Assembly (NCBI RefSeq): GCF_004917065.1 | Contig: NZ_SSYA01000002.1 | Coordinates: 721,897-785,896, forward strand | Length of the DNA stretch: 64,000 nt | Direction: 5' to 3' | Source: Geomonas ferrireducens | GTDB lineage: Bacteria > Desulfobacterota > Desulfuromonadia > Geobacterales > Geobacteraceae | Part shown: positions 8,459 to 15,861 of the stretch, piece after piece | How positions within the stretch are numbered: position 1 is the stretch's first letter | Layout of the letters: the number at the start of each line of letters is the position of its first letter | The notes under the pieces: model-generated | The model's input: the letters and a program-made list of their open reading frames with translations, nothing else | Told to the model about the DNA's origin: nothing | Databases searched by the model: none | Position numbers and translations under genes: made by a program

Positions 8459-9133
8459 TTATGCGCCGCCTACACAACTAGGGTAGGGAGCCGACTCACC
8501 GGGGATGATGGGGCACAGCTTGATCGGCGTAAGCCTCTTGAGACGTTCCGCCCATTTCGCGTCGTCGAGCTTAATTGGAGTCGGTGATGCAGTGCTTCTT
8601 TCTGCCCATTGAATGGTGTAGTAGTCGCTCTCACCTTTGATGACGATGAGGAGCATGGTTTCGCTATATAAGTCGCCAGTGGGGTTTGCGACTCCACAAC
8701 CGACAACAGCAGCGAATGCATCAGACTTGTCGATCTTGAATCCCCCTAATCCTGCTCCGCTGAATGAGGCCGGGCAGGCCTGCTTGAACCCGCCAGCAAT
8801 GCGGTTCGCAAGTAACTGCGGGGTAGCCTTAGGGCTGGATGCAAGCCCCTTCGCTCCTGTTATAGTGATCATCTGCGACCACTTTTTCGTGGTTTCTCCG
8901 GTCAGCACCGATTCACGAATGTATTGATTGCCGTTGGTATTTTCAAAAACCGTTGTAAAGCCCTTAGGGAAAGAGAACATCACGAGTTGACCGAAAATCG
9001 GAGAGATTGTCTTCACCGAATATCCCTGATCTCTCAGTGCCTCGATCTCATTCTTCTTTTGCACATGGTCATCAGCCGCGGCAAATTGACAGGTAGCAAG
9101 CACTGAAAGCAATAGCAGTAAAATTTTAACCAT
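8459..9133 (-). CDS. Secreted hypothetical protein, 224 aa
   Basis: Unrecognised. Starts at ATG 9133 with GAGGAA upstream. A Sec signal peptide is visible (MVKILLLLLSVLATCQFAAA, cleavage near ADD), so the protein is probably periplasmic. The mature part has four well-spaced cysteines (QACPASF, VVGCGVANP, IKLCPIIPG, PSCVGG) that could form disulfides. Its TAA stop falls inside GCATAAC (minus strand), the same pattern as the cassette genes to the right, so it may be a further member of the array, but I could not define a convincing attC after it. Confidence 0.65.
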   Translation of the reverse strand: MVKILLLLLSVLATCQFAAADDHVQKKNEIEALRDQGYSVKTISPIFGQLVMFSFPKGFTTVFENTNGNQYIRESVLTGETTKKWSQMITITGAKGLASSPKATPQLLANRIAGGFKQACPASFSGAGLGGFKIDKSDAFAAVVGCGVANPTGDLYSETMLLIVIKGESDYYTIQWAERSTASPTPIKLDDAKWAERLKRLTPIKLCPIIPGESAPYPSCVGGA

Positions 9134-9166
9134 GATTCCTCTTTTTGAAGTTTCTTGTTGTGATTA

Positions 9167-9464
9167 GGACAGCAGAGTAGGACAGCAGAGGGACGTTGTT
9201 AATATTTTCACTATCCAAAAGTCTAACCTGACCTCGCTTATCCCCTGCCTCAAACTTAACTACTAGGGCAATCAGAGATTGCAACTTCGCAAGCCTGACC
9301 CCAGTCCCCCCCCCAGTCCCCCCAAAATGTCGCGCCAGTCGCATCAGCGGAAGATGACAGCAGAGGGACGTTGTTAAGACAGCAGAGGGACGTTGTTAAT
9401 ATTTTCACTTTTGCTCTACTTCCGCCACCAAATGTAAATATATCAACAACGTCCCCCCCCTGCC
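9167..9464. repeat. Composite of REP-B copies and a REP-A fragment
   Basis: A near-complete REP-B hairpin (9378-9464) starts GACAGCAGAGGGACGTTGTT and ends AACAACGTCCC plus a C-run. Partial left arms are repeated at 9167, 9181 and 9355. At 9213-9238 a REP-A right arm (ATCCAAAAGTCTAACCTGAC) is joined directly to a REP-B left arm. The stretch looks like repeated insertion or recombination between such elements. Confidence 0.7.
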
Positions 9465-9486
9465 TCAATCTACTAAAGTTTTTCTT

Positions 9487-9819
9487 TCACTGACTCTGCT
9501 GTTGGTAGAGCTGCTTGTTAAGCGTCTTATTAAATGCTTTTACCTTGTCCTCATCCTGCTGGACTGGAGCCGTCACCGCTCCCGCATCAGGACCAGTGTT
9601 AATCCACCATTTGTACCTGAGATTATTTTGTTCTTGAATTGCCCTCTGCTTCTCATCCGGGAATATTTGAGTGGTGTTCTGCTTTATTGTCAACTCTTGG
9701 TCCTTTGCAGTAGCTGCCAAATCCAGGTCATGCCTCCGTTCACCTATAGTTACGGAAGTGCATCCGAACAACTGCATTGAAAGTATCAAATACACAATTG
9801 CCTCGAGAATTTTCCTCAC
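9487..9819 (-). CDS. Small lipoprotein, 110 aa (cassette gene)
   Basis: Unrecognised. I place the start at GTG 9819, because GGGAGGGGAC lies just before it and the protein then begins with a lipoprotein signal: VRKILEAIVYLILSMQLFGC, lipobox LFGC. The mature part is polar (TSVTIGERRHDLDLAATAKD) with a Gln/Asn-rich tail (KTLNKQLYQQQSQ). A longer frame upstream runs through the palindrome at 9848-9896 and is probably not translated. It is the leftmost gene with a recognisable attC-like element in front of it. Confidence 0.6.
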   Translation of the reverse strand: MRKILEAIVYLILSMQLFGCTSVTIGERRHDLDLAATAKDQELTIKQNTTQIFPDEKQRAIQEQNNLRYKWWINTGPDAGAVTAPVQQDEDKVKAFNKTLNKQLYQQQSQ

Positions 9820-9847
9820 GTCCCCTCCCTTCTTCAGCAGCCTGATT

Positions 9848-9896
9848 CCCAACGGGGGCGCCTTGAACGGCCGCGTTAGCGGTCCACGTTGTTCGG
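9848..9896 (-). repeat. Degenerate attC-like site
   Basis: On the minus strand it runs from GCCGAAC (9896) to GTTGGGA (near 9848) and encloses a hairpin ACCGC-TAAC-GCGG. It is short, and one box is off consensus. Its position, 28 bases before the next gene start, fits the array. Low confidence by itself. Confidence 0.35.
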
Positions 9897-9989
9897 CTCT
9901 CCCCTCTGCTATCTGTGGTGGTAAAAGTAGCATGTCCTATTTTACCCAATCAACATTCGCTCCACACTGCCGGTCCGCTTAATCCCGCA

Positions 9990-10454
9990 TTACCCTCTTA
10001 CAAAGATTGCTATGATGGCAAAAATAATTCCGATACCTACTTGGAACCCAAACTGCCTCCAAAACCAGCTTGGGCTATCAGCCTTTCTAACTGTTCCAAC
10101 ACCCTTAATTCCAATATCCTCTGTCAATAACGTGCTACAGGTATTTACCAAAGTTGTAATGGAAAGAACCAGTGCGACTGATCTCTTTGAAGGAAGCCAT
10201 TGTGAAATCAGGATGGTTACTGCAAAGATCCCAAGAGCAACAATCGTCGTTAGGTATAAAAGATGGCCGACTTTGTACTTTTGAGGTCGTTGGTGAAAAG
10301 GCATGTTTGGCGCTAACGGTGGTGGCACAGGGATTTCAGTCTCGACCCATTTTACCTTACTTCTATTGTTTTCTTCGAGGACATATCCGCACGAACATTT
10401 GACAGAATCCTCTTCATTATCAGTAGCGCCACAACTTGGACATACCCAGTTCAT
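9990..10454 (-). CDS. Zinc-ribbon membrane protein, 154 aa (cassette gene)
   Basis: Unrecognised as a family. From ATG 10454 (AAAAAGGAATTT upstream) the protein begins MNWVCPSCGATDNEEDSVKC and continues SCGYVLEE: a zinc-ribbon with two CxxC/CxC knuckles. A proline-rich linker follows (VPPPLAP), then hydrophobic helices near residues 68-87 and 135-152 with a possible further one between, giving a small membrane protein with a cytoplasmic ribbon. The start lies 14 bases after the GTTGGCC core of an attC, the spacing typical of integron cassettes. Confidence 0.65.
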   Translation of the reverse strand: MNWVCPSCGATDNEEDSVKCSCGYVLEENNRSKVKWVETEIPVPPPLAPNMPFHQRPQKYKVGHLLYLTTIVALGIFAVTILISQWLPSKRSVALVLSITTLVNTCSTLLTEDIGIKGVGTVRKADSPSWFWRQFGFQVGIGIIFAIIAIFVRG

Positions 10455-10467
10455 AAATTCCTTTTTG

Positions 10468-10569
10468 GGCCAACGGCATTTCGGGTGAGCGGCGGAGGAC
10501 CCTGCTGTCACAGGCTCCTTTTCGCTCCTACGGACTCGCGCAGTCCGTCTCCACCCGTTCTTGTTCGGA
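10468..10569 (-). repeat. attC-like recombination site (102 bp)
   Basis: On the minus strand it runs from TCCGAAC (10569) to GTTGGCC (10468). Inside, GGGTG pairs with CACCC and GGAGGAC pairs with GTCCGTCTCC. The upstream gene's own TAA lies in GACTAAC (10650-10644), an alternative, longer right end. Confidence 0.65.
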
Positions 10570-10644
10570 TCGCGCCTTTATGCCTCTCATCATCAGTACC
10601 TCAAGGAACTCAAACACGTTCCCTGTACCCCTGCGCGGCAGGTG

Positions 10645-11121
10645 TTAGTCCACGTCGGTGTTCGATCGCTCTTTTCCTCTGAATTTCTGTCTCACCGTTC
10701 GCCCGACATAGAACGTAGCGAGACCCAATAATATCGGCGTCAGGAGCCTTAGGCCGTCGGTAAAGTCTGTGCTGCCTAAGAGCATCTTTACAGGTTCTTT
10801 CACGATACATCTTGCCATGTCCCAGAGAACTAGCACTGGTAGGATTACGTTCAAGAGGAGCAGGACGAAAAAAGTCCCAATAAAGCTGATAGGCGTGACT
10901 AATACCGCGATAGCAATCCCTAATATGACAAATAACCAGTCGAGATAAGCACTACCACCGACTAATACAGGCACCACACCACCTAAACCTGTCACCAAAG
11001 CATAACCACCAATGGACCTTTTCCAACTCCGCTCCTTGTTATTTCCAAAAAACGAATCAAACAACGGCGGCAGAAATATACAAAGCACAATAGTGAATAG
11101 ACTTCCGTACACTGCTATCAT
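10645..11121 (-). CDS. Polytopic membrane protein, 158 aa (cassette gene)
   Basis: Unrecognised. Start at ATG 11121 (AAGGAATAAG upstream), 11 bases after an attC core. Hydrophobic helices are visible at about residues 1-20 (MIAVYGSLFTIVLCIFLPPL), 40-60, 60-80 and 85-105, with a fifth segment near the C-terminus (LLTPILLGLATFYVG), then a basic tail. No catalytic motif is evident. The stop codon TAA is embedded in the GACTAAC box, a hallmark of cassette genes. Confidence 0.6.
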   Translation of the reverse strand: MIAVYGSLFTIVLCIFLPPLFDSFFGNNKERSWKRSIGGYALVTGLGGVVPVLVGGSAYLDWLFVILGIAIAVLVTPISFIGTFFVLLLLNVILPVLVLWDMARCIVKEPVKMLLGSTDFTDGLRLLTPILLGLATFYVGRTVRQKFRGKERSNTDVD

Positions 11122-11132
11122 CTTATTCCTTG

Positions 11133-11168
11133 GTCCAACGGGCCGGGAGATCACCTGACGGGTTTTAG
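11133..11168 (-). repeat. Truncated attC-like site
   Basis: The core GTTGGAC (11139-11133) and adjacent CGTCAGGT match the left half of the canonical site at 17461-17530. The opposite half is missing and is replaced by the end of the neighbouring reading frame. Confidence 0.45.
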
Positions 11169-11681
11169 GGCAGGTGCATCTGCTTGGTTATGCGTCATTT
11201 TTCTTATCATGTCGACTTCCTTTAAGTACGCCGACAACCTAGCCACTTGGACGCTCACATGGGCAGTCCAAGTTTCTTTTTGATTTGGTTTAAAATCAAT
11301 TGCCACCCATAAAAGCTGGTCTTCTTTTCGGTTTGACCACATCGCAACATATCTTGCCGGTGGCTTTTTTGCTATTTCCCACTTGCCTGTTCTTGGGTTG
11401 TTTGTGTTCCACGCGAATTGATTCAGGCATTCAATTGGATCATAGAATTTTCCGAATCCCCTCTTTGTCATTTCCTTGTTGAAAAACTCAGTAAGATCCG
11501 CTGCTGGGAAAGCGGTGGATACTCGATAAGTCGTTGCTTTAGCTCCTTTTGCCGGTTTGTCTTGGTGTATTTTTAGATTCGTGGCCCCAGGGTAAATCGG
11601 AAGGGAAAAATTAGGGAAATCAACGGCGTCAGCATGGGTACTGGGGTCAGGCTCGACATTCGGACAATTCAATCCGCTCAA
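11151..11681 (-). pseudogene. Cassette gene with its 5' end replaced by a REP-A element
   Basis: Frame of 176 codons. The first ~15 residues (MSGLNCPNVEPDPST) are encoded by the REP-A repeat at 11643-11706, and the start would be a TTG inside that repeat with no good ribosome-binding site. The downstream part looks like a genuine domain (FPNFSLPIYPGATNLKIHQD, then TYRVSTAFPAADLTEFFNKE), but I do not recognise the family. The simplest reading is that the repeat removed the original start and perhaps a signal peptide. Expression may be lost or coupled to the gene before it, whose stop lies in the same repeat. Confidence 0.55.
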
Positions 11682-11706
11682 ATATCCAAAAGTCGAGCCT
11701 GACCCC
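11643..11706. repeat. REP-A repeat, copy 2 (complete, 64 bp)
   Basis: Perfect 15-bp terminal inverted repeats GGGGTCAGGCTCGAC (11643-11657) and GTCGAGCCTGACCCC (11692-11706) around a 34-bp centre. It shares nearly identical sequence and equal length with copy 3 at 13858-13921. It sits at the junction of two cassette genes and codes for the end of one and the start of the other. Confidence 0.9.
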
Positions 11707-12253
11707 GCTCATCTCTGTTCTGGCGAAAAAGGAAAAACTTGCCCGCCGACGCTAACACCAGGACCGGCAACCAAACCCATTTCATCTCGTTGGACAGAAT
11801 GCCGAATGCTCTCCATGTCAAGAAAGCCCTTGGGCTAATTGGCGAAACGGAAATTGGCGTCGTCCAGAAGAAATAACGGTGGTCAATGAATGGCGCCAAT
11901 AAGGCAATGCCCAGCCCGCCATTGGTAAAGGCATCGAGAACGCCGTGGGAGGCGGTTGCTAGAGAAAAGTAAATCGAGTAAAACCACCAGTCGTTCCGCG
12001 ATGCCTCGCCTTTTCGAAGGATGACCGCGGTGACCGTTAGTCCGACCATGCAGGCAAAAAAAAGTGAATGAAAGAAACCGCGGTGTCCGAAGAAGTGGCT
12101 GTAAGGGATGCCAATTTTAAGACCTATACCATCGACGTCAGGAAGAATTGCGCAAAAGACGGATAAGAGCCAGAATTTCTTCGGGAGGGCCCTGTTCGAG
12201 ATGGCAACCCCGGTCCCGGCTCCGACAATTGCATGAGTGATGATCGTTGGCAA
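11678..12253 (-). CDS. YdjM/DUF457-type membrane-bound hydrolase (cassette gene)
   Basis: Predicted membrane protein of the YdjM-like family, often annotated as a membrane-bound metal-dependent hydrolase. I choose TTG 12253, because AAGGAG lies 6 bases upstream and LPTIITHAIVGAGTGVAIS then matches the usual N-terminus. Family features are THAIVG with His near the start, AILPDVDGIG, the HRGFFHSLFF motif (two His) and SHGVLDAFTNGG. About four to five hydrophobic segments are present. The last residues RGQARLLDI and the TGA stop are encoded by the REP-A repeat, so the natural C-terminus has been replaced. Confidence 0.75.
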   Translation of the reverse strand: MPTIITHAIVGAGTGVAISNRALPKKFWLLSVFCAILPDVDGIGLKIGIPYSHFFGHRGFFHSLFFACMVGLTVTAVILRKGEASRNDWWFYSIYFSLATASHGVLDAFTNGGLGIALLAPFIDHRYFFWTTPISVSPISPRAFLTWRAFGILSNEMKWVWLPVLVLASAGKFFLFRQNRDERGQARLLDI

Positions 12254-12322
12254 ATGGAACTCCTTCTTATTGCAGATCAAGTTATGCGTACTCTTCATGC
12301 TCCCAGGTATGTCGTTTCTCTT

Positions 12323-12419
12323 GTCCAACGGCGCGAGGTGACCGGCGGAGCTCCAGGCTCATCCCAGCTCTCACCAGCCTCATAAGCCGCGGAGACCTGG
12401 TCCACCCTCTTGGTTGGCA
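12323..12419 (-). repeat. attC-like recombination site (97 bp)
   Basis: On the minus strand it runs from TGCCAAC (12419) to GTTGGAC (12323). Inner complementary segments are GAGGTGACC and GGTCCACCCTC. The core is followed by the YdjM-like gene. Confidence 0.65.
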
Positions 12420-12434
12420 TCTCGTCATCGGCTA

Positions 12435-12506
12435 CAACTTACACAACTGACGGGCGTCCCCTCCGGCCCCCAACTTACACAACTTACGGGCGTCCCCTCC
12501 GGCCCC
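12435..12506. repeat. Two tandem 36-bp repeats
   Basis: Units at 12435-12470 and 12471-12506 each begin CAACTTACACAACT and end CCCCTCCGGCCCC. They differ at one base (ACTGACGG versus ACTTACGG). A further pair, CTATATAGGCAAC and CTATATAAGCAAC, occurs at 12542 and 12568. Confidence 0.8.
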
Positions 12507-12635
12507 ACGTCCCCTCCTGACCCCCTCCAGGCCCATGTTACCTATATAGGCAACCTATACCGATTCCCTATATAAGCAACTTTCGTATTAGAACGGCCTC
12601 GACAGCAGAGGGACGTCTGCTCGTTGTTTTTCTGA

Positions 12636-13646
12636 TTACAGTTCAGCCCACTTACGCCACCCTTCAAACTCTTCTCTTTCTCCCCAAGCCTCAATATATG
12701 GATTGTTGCCAATGCGTTTAAAAAGGACCTTGGCTGTTTCTTTATCACCAAACTTGCAAGACCATTTACAAAAAACATTTAGATTCCAGCGCGAAGAGGG
12801 ATAATTTCGTTCAACGTCAAAGAATCCTTGTCTTAATGTCGGCCAGGATAGACGAGGATCACCAGGTGAGGTAACATCAGTGGCAAGTAACAGGGAGCCG
12901 ACAATCCGCATATAGACGCTTTTGCCTTCACTCTGCGGGGTCAGATTGATAGCATCTTTTGCGAATTGCTGCCATTCTCCTTCTTCTCCATTCCATCTCG
13001 GTAAAAGATATATAGTTTTGCTAATGTAAAGAGGGTAATACATTGGCTCGAAGTTTACCGCTTCATGAAAAAGTGCCTCGAAATGTGGCCTCTCCCACCC
13101 TTGGGTCCTAGCTATTGTTAAGAGAGCGTTGTAACGCTCAGGACAGTCATCCGCTCCCTCCGGTGGCGTAGTTTCGAGTAGCTTGTATGCCTTTTGGTTG
13201 CTTTCAGCAAGAATCCTCCACCCTTCGGCACTTACTGAATCGGCATAGGCTTTTCCACGTACCTCACTTCCAAAATCAAGCCACGCCTCGGCTACAGCAA
13301 CTCTAGCAGTTATTGAATTCGGCCACTCTTCAAGCCACTTGCTAAGAATGGCGAAATGTTGCTGCCACCCATTAGGAGAGTGATTCTTCGCAGCCAAACC
13401 CTCATAAAAAAATTGCAATTTCCAAACACCTTCGGGAAGTCTTTCTTTATTCTTCCTGAAAACTCCGGCAAGCTTTTCAAGCTCATTGTATTTCCCCTGA
13501 TAAAGCTGGTCTTGAACTGTTTTTTTCAACTGCCGCCTTGCGATGGGGCCATCGACCATCTGTTCAACGGCAATCGAGGTAATGCATGAACCAAATAGAA
13601 CTAATAATACGAACATGGTGCAAAAAAGTTTTTTCCATATTCTCAC
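12636..13646 (-). CDS. DUF4034-like exported protein, 336 aa (cassette gene)
   Basis: Starts at GTG 13646 with AGGAGGAT upstream. An N-terminal hydrophobic segment (KLFCTMFVLLVLFGSCITSI) suggests export. The mature part is helical and TPR-like (LYQGKYNELEKLAGVFRKN, EGWRILAESNQKAYKLLE, CPERYNALLTIARTQGWERP, DKETAKVLFKRIGNN) and resembles the DUF4034 family as I remember it; this needs a profile search. Function unknown. A REP-B repeat starts 35 bases upstream, so its native promoter or attC context is disturbed. Confidence 0.65.
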   Translation of the reverse strand: MRIWKKLFCTMFVLLVLFGSCITSIAVEQMVDGPIARRQLKKTVQDQLYQGKYNELEKLAGVFRKNKERLPEGVWKLQFFYEGLAAKNHSPNGWQQHFAILSKWLEEWPNSITARVAVAEAWLDFGSEVRGKAYADSVSAEGWRILAESNQKAYKLLETTPPEGADDCPERYNALLTIARTQGWERPHFEALFHEAVNFEPMYYPLYISKTIYLLPRWNGEEGEWQQFAKDAINLTPQSEGKSVYMRIVGSLLLATDVTSPGDPRLSWPTLRQGFFDVERNYPSSRWNLNVFCKWSCKFGDKETAKVLFKRIGNNPYIEAWGEREEFEGWRKWAEL

Positions 13647-13680
13647 TTACATCCTCCTGTTAAAGAAACATTTAAAAAGG

Positions 13681-13766
13681 GCAGCAGAGGGACGTTATTA
13701 ATATTTTCACTTTTGGTCTACTTCCGCCAGCAAATGTAAATATATCAACAAGGTTCCCCCCTGCCT
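13681..13766. repeat. REP-B repeat
   Basis: The left arm CAGCAGAGGGACGTTATTAA and right arm ATATATCAACAAGG, plus a C-run and CTGCC, form a long imperfect hairpin around TTCCGCCAGCAAATG. Compared with 17565-17651 a few bases differ (GTTATT for GTTGTT, AAGGTTC for AACGTC). Confidence 0.8.
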
Positions 13767-13857
13767 CTTGTCTTGTTCAGTTGCTCTCTCATTCCTGCAC
13801 AACTTACCACTGCCCCCTCTGCTCGTTAATGGGGTACGCTTGTGCTTCGGAGGCACT

Positions 13858-13921
13858 GGGGTCAGGCTCGACATTCGGACAATTCAATCCGCTTAAATAT
13901 CCAAAAGTCTAGCCTGACCCC
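13858..13921. repeat. REP-A repeat, copy 3 (complete, 64 bp)
   Basis: Terminal arms GGGGTCAGGCTCGAC and GTCTAGCCTGACCCC (one mismatch); the centre differs from copy 2 by one base (CGCTTAAAT for CGCTCAAAT). Confidence 0.9.
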
Positions 13922-13949
13922 GATTATCCTTTACATTTTCACCGGACAT
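13893..13949 (-). pseudogene. Remnant of a cassette gene cut by REP-A
   Basis: ATG 13949 has an excellent ribosome-binding site (GAGGAGGGAGCTGAT) and lies 27 bases after an attC core. The frame reads MSGENVKDN, enters the REP-A repeat (RGQARLLDI) and stops after 18 residues. The start signals look real, so this is probably the 5' end of a lost cassette gene. Confidence 0.5.
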
Positions 13950-13975
13950 ATCAGCTCCCTCCTCATATTATCTTC

Positions 13976-14027
13976 AGTCAACCGCTTAAGGCTGACCGGC
14001 TCGTCCGGTCTAGCTGTCTAGTTGGGT
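13976..14027 (-). repeat. attC-like recombination site (52 bp)
   Basis: On the minus strand it runs from ACCCAAC (14027, a perfect RYYYAAC) to GTTGACT (13976). Inside is GACCGG-CTCG-CCGGTC (read on plus as GACCGGCTCGTCCGGTC) with outer AGGCT/AGCTGT pairing. The stop codon of the gene before it lies inside the site. Confidence 0.75.
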
Positions 14028-14750
14028 ATTACCTTCAAAACTATCATCTTTTGAAATCACCTGACGTGACATCAATGCCTTAGCGTCAAAACCATAAGTA
14101 TGTTGATCAACCACCGCTGTACCAAAAAAGTACTCTGGGTTATACCAACGGCGATGCTTTGCAACTCCATCAAGTGCAAACCTATAGGATAGTTGGCGTT
14201 CTATATCTTGAATTGCTTCAGAGAACATATCTGTGGTTGGCATCCAATCGTATAGATAACGACATTCATCTAGCAATATCATATCCATATACATTGGAGT
14301 ATCTTTCGCTTGATACATCCAGCGCATGGTTTTTTCAACATTTACATGGTATGGGGTCGCAACCTGCCTGAAAAGAACTTCAAGAATTTGATGGAATAAA
14401 ACAAGGTCGCAAAATTGGTGAAAACTAAAAATGTCATGCTTTTCATGGATCTGTTTGATTCGCTCAGACCAATAATTTTCCTGCCCATTGCCTTCAGATA
14501 GTAGGTATGACAATAACGTCAGATTATCAATTAGGTTCTTCTTATTGCCATTGATGTCTAATTGGGCTAGGAATGAATCAGCAAATTGGGCAAATTCCTC
14601 ATCTTCATATACAAACTGAGGATAATTCGGGTCTTTACCATTTATCCCTTTATCGAGTGCTGCAATAGTCCACAGTATTGGATGGAGACCTGAATCAACT
14701 ATTACATCGCCTCCACCACCGTCCTCGTCATTGTCGCTAAAGTGAAACAA
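14010..14750 (-). pseudogene. Downstream half of an amber-interrupted cassette gene
   Basis: 246 codons, same reading frame as 14763-15665 and separated from it by one TAG at 14765-14763 and four codons. No ATG or GTG start is present near the N-terminus; the only option is TTG 14750 without a convincing ribosome-binding site. It begins with an acidic run (FHFSDNDEDGGGGD) and continues as a helical protein (HPILWTIAALDKGINGKD; NVEKTMRWMYQAKDTPMYMD). No known family recognised. It could be a separate translationally coupled protein, but an interrupted single gene, or readthrough, explains the frame better. Confidence 0.5.
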
Positions 14751-14762
14751 CTTACTTGTTAT

Positions 14763-15665
14763 CTAATCTGTATCCTTAATGTCAAAAAATTTGCCAAATA
14801 TAGCATTGTTTTTTGGGAATCTGTTGTACGGGGATATCACACTTGCATGATCCATCAGCAATCGAGTAACGAATTCCCCGTAGTAATGGTCGAGGTCGGC
14901 TACGACTTTTTTATGCCATTCGTGGGGATCGAATCCATGTGCTACAGGCCCTTCAATATATCCATATTCAGAGTCTTTACTCTCCAGAAAATCTTTCGGG
15001 TAGAGATAACAGGCAACAAGTTTTGCAATCAATGCCCTTCCTGAAGGATCCTGGAGTTCCGTCGGTAGCGAAAAATTAGTTATCAAGACTCCAGGCGAGT
15101 TGAGAGAATGCTTGGCAAGAATCTTTGTGAGCGCACTCAGAGTTTTCTGCTTTTTATTACGGCTAGGTAAAGGGCCACAAAAGTCGAGGTATAGGATATC
15201 GAACCGTTGCGGAGAGGCTTCGACGAACGCATCCAAGCCGCCATTAACTAGTTTAATAAACGGAAATTCGGAATCTAGTGCAGAGATGACTGCCTCTGAA
15301 TATGTTGAGTTTTCTGATTCAAATGCCCATATGTTTTCTGGCAAGACGCCTGCCTCGCAAAACACTCTAAGGTCATTTTCAGGATTAGGACCCGATAGAT
15401 AGGCTACCTTTAGGTTAGCAGGTGTTCTTGCCTGAATTATTGAGTCGTAAAAGGACTCCCATCTGGCAATGGTTTCGTCAGAAAGCTCGCTGGCTACTCG
15501 TGCGTCATAGCGGTTGTCATTCCTCAAGATATGGTTTCTTACTTCGCGCACATAAGAACGACGGGCTAGAGTAGACTCAGTTCGACCTTTTGTGAGGGCA
15601 GCTATTGCGTTATCTATGACGATGCGTCTGGCCTTGTTCTTAACCGGCTCGGTATAGGACGTCAT
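14763..15665 (-). CDS. Methyltransferase-like unknown protein, 300 aa, ends at an in-frame TAG
   Basis: Unrecognised protein (MTSYTEPVKNKARRIVID). The middle resembles a Rossmann-type or methyltransferase fold: a first strand with LKVAYLSGPNPENDLR, an acidic end ENIWAFESENSTYSEAV, and RFDILYLDFCGPLPS, a D-x-C-G-P strand end like a catalytic loop. Similar layouts occur in phage- and defence-associated proteins, but no specific family can be named. The TAG stop is followed in frame by 250 more sense codons (see 14010-14750), so the intact protein may have been about 551 residues. Start at ATG 15665; the upstream site is weak. Confidence 0.55.
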   Translation of the reverse strand: MTSYTEPVKNKARRIVIDNAIAALTKGRTESTLARRSYVREVRNHILRNDNRYDARVASELSDETIARWESFYDSIIQARTPANLKVAYLSGPNPENDLRVFCEAGVLPENIWAFESENSTYSEAVISALDSEFPFIKLVNGGLDAFVEASPQRFDILYLDFCGPLPSRNKKQKTLSALTKILAKHSLNSPGVLITNFSLPTELQDPSGRALIAKLVACYLYPKDFLESKDSEYGYIEGPVAHGFDPHEWHKKVVADLDHYYGEFVTRLLMDHASVISPYNRFPKNNAIFGKFFDIKDTD

Positions 15666-15722
15666 CTATTTACCTCAAGCAAGCCCGCGGAAATTTCGCG
15701 CGGTTTGTATTCGAGTTAGCGT

Positions 15723-15823
15723 GGCCAACGGGCTGCTGGTGAGCGGCGGAGCGGCTTCACTCCCACAAACTTTGCCCACTTCCACTGTCCCGCGAAGACA
15801 GTCTCCGCCTGTTTTGGTTGGAC
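15723..15823 (-). repeat. attC-like recombination site (101 bp)
   Basis: On the minus strand it runs from GTCCAAC (15823) to GTTGGCC (15723); the outer boxes pair at 6 of 7 positions. Inner pairing is GGCGGAG with CTCCGCC and CTTC with GAAG. Confidence 0.75.
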
Positions 15824-15861
15824 ACTTTCTTCAATGTCTGCGCCACGTTGAAGGGGGGCTG

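Noticed and set aside
8379-8464. An additional attC after gene 8459-9133
   Set aside because: Box-like GCATAAC and GTTACAT are present, but no complementary inner stems were found.
9256-9468. ORF reading GDVVDIFTFGGGSRAKVKIL
   Set aside because: This peptide is encoded by REP-B and recurs wherever the repeat occurs; it is not a gene.
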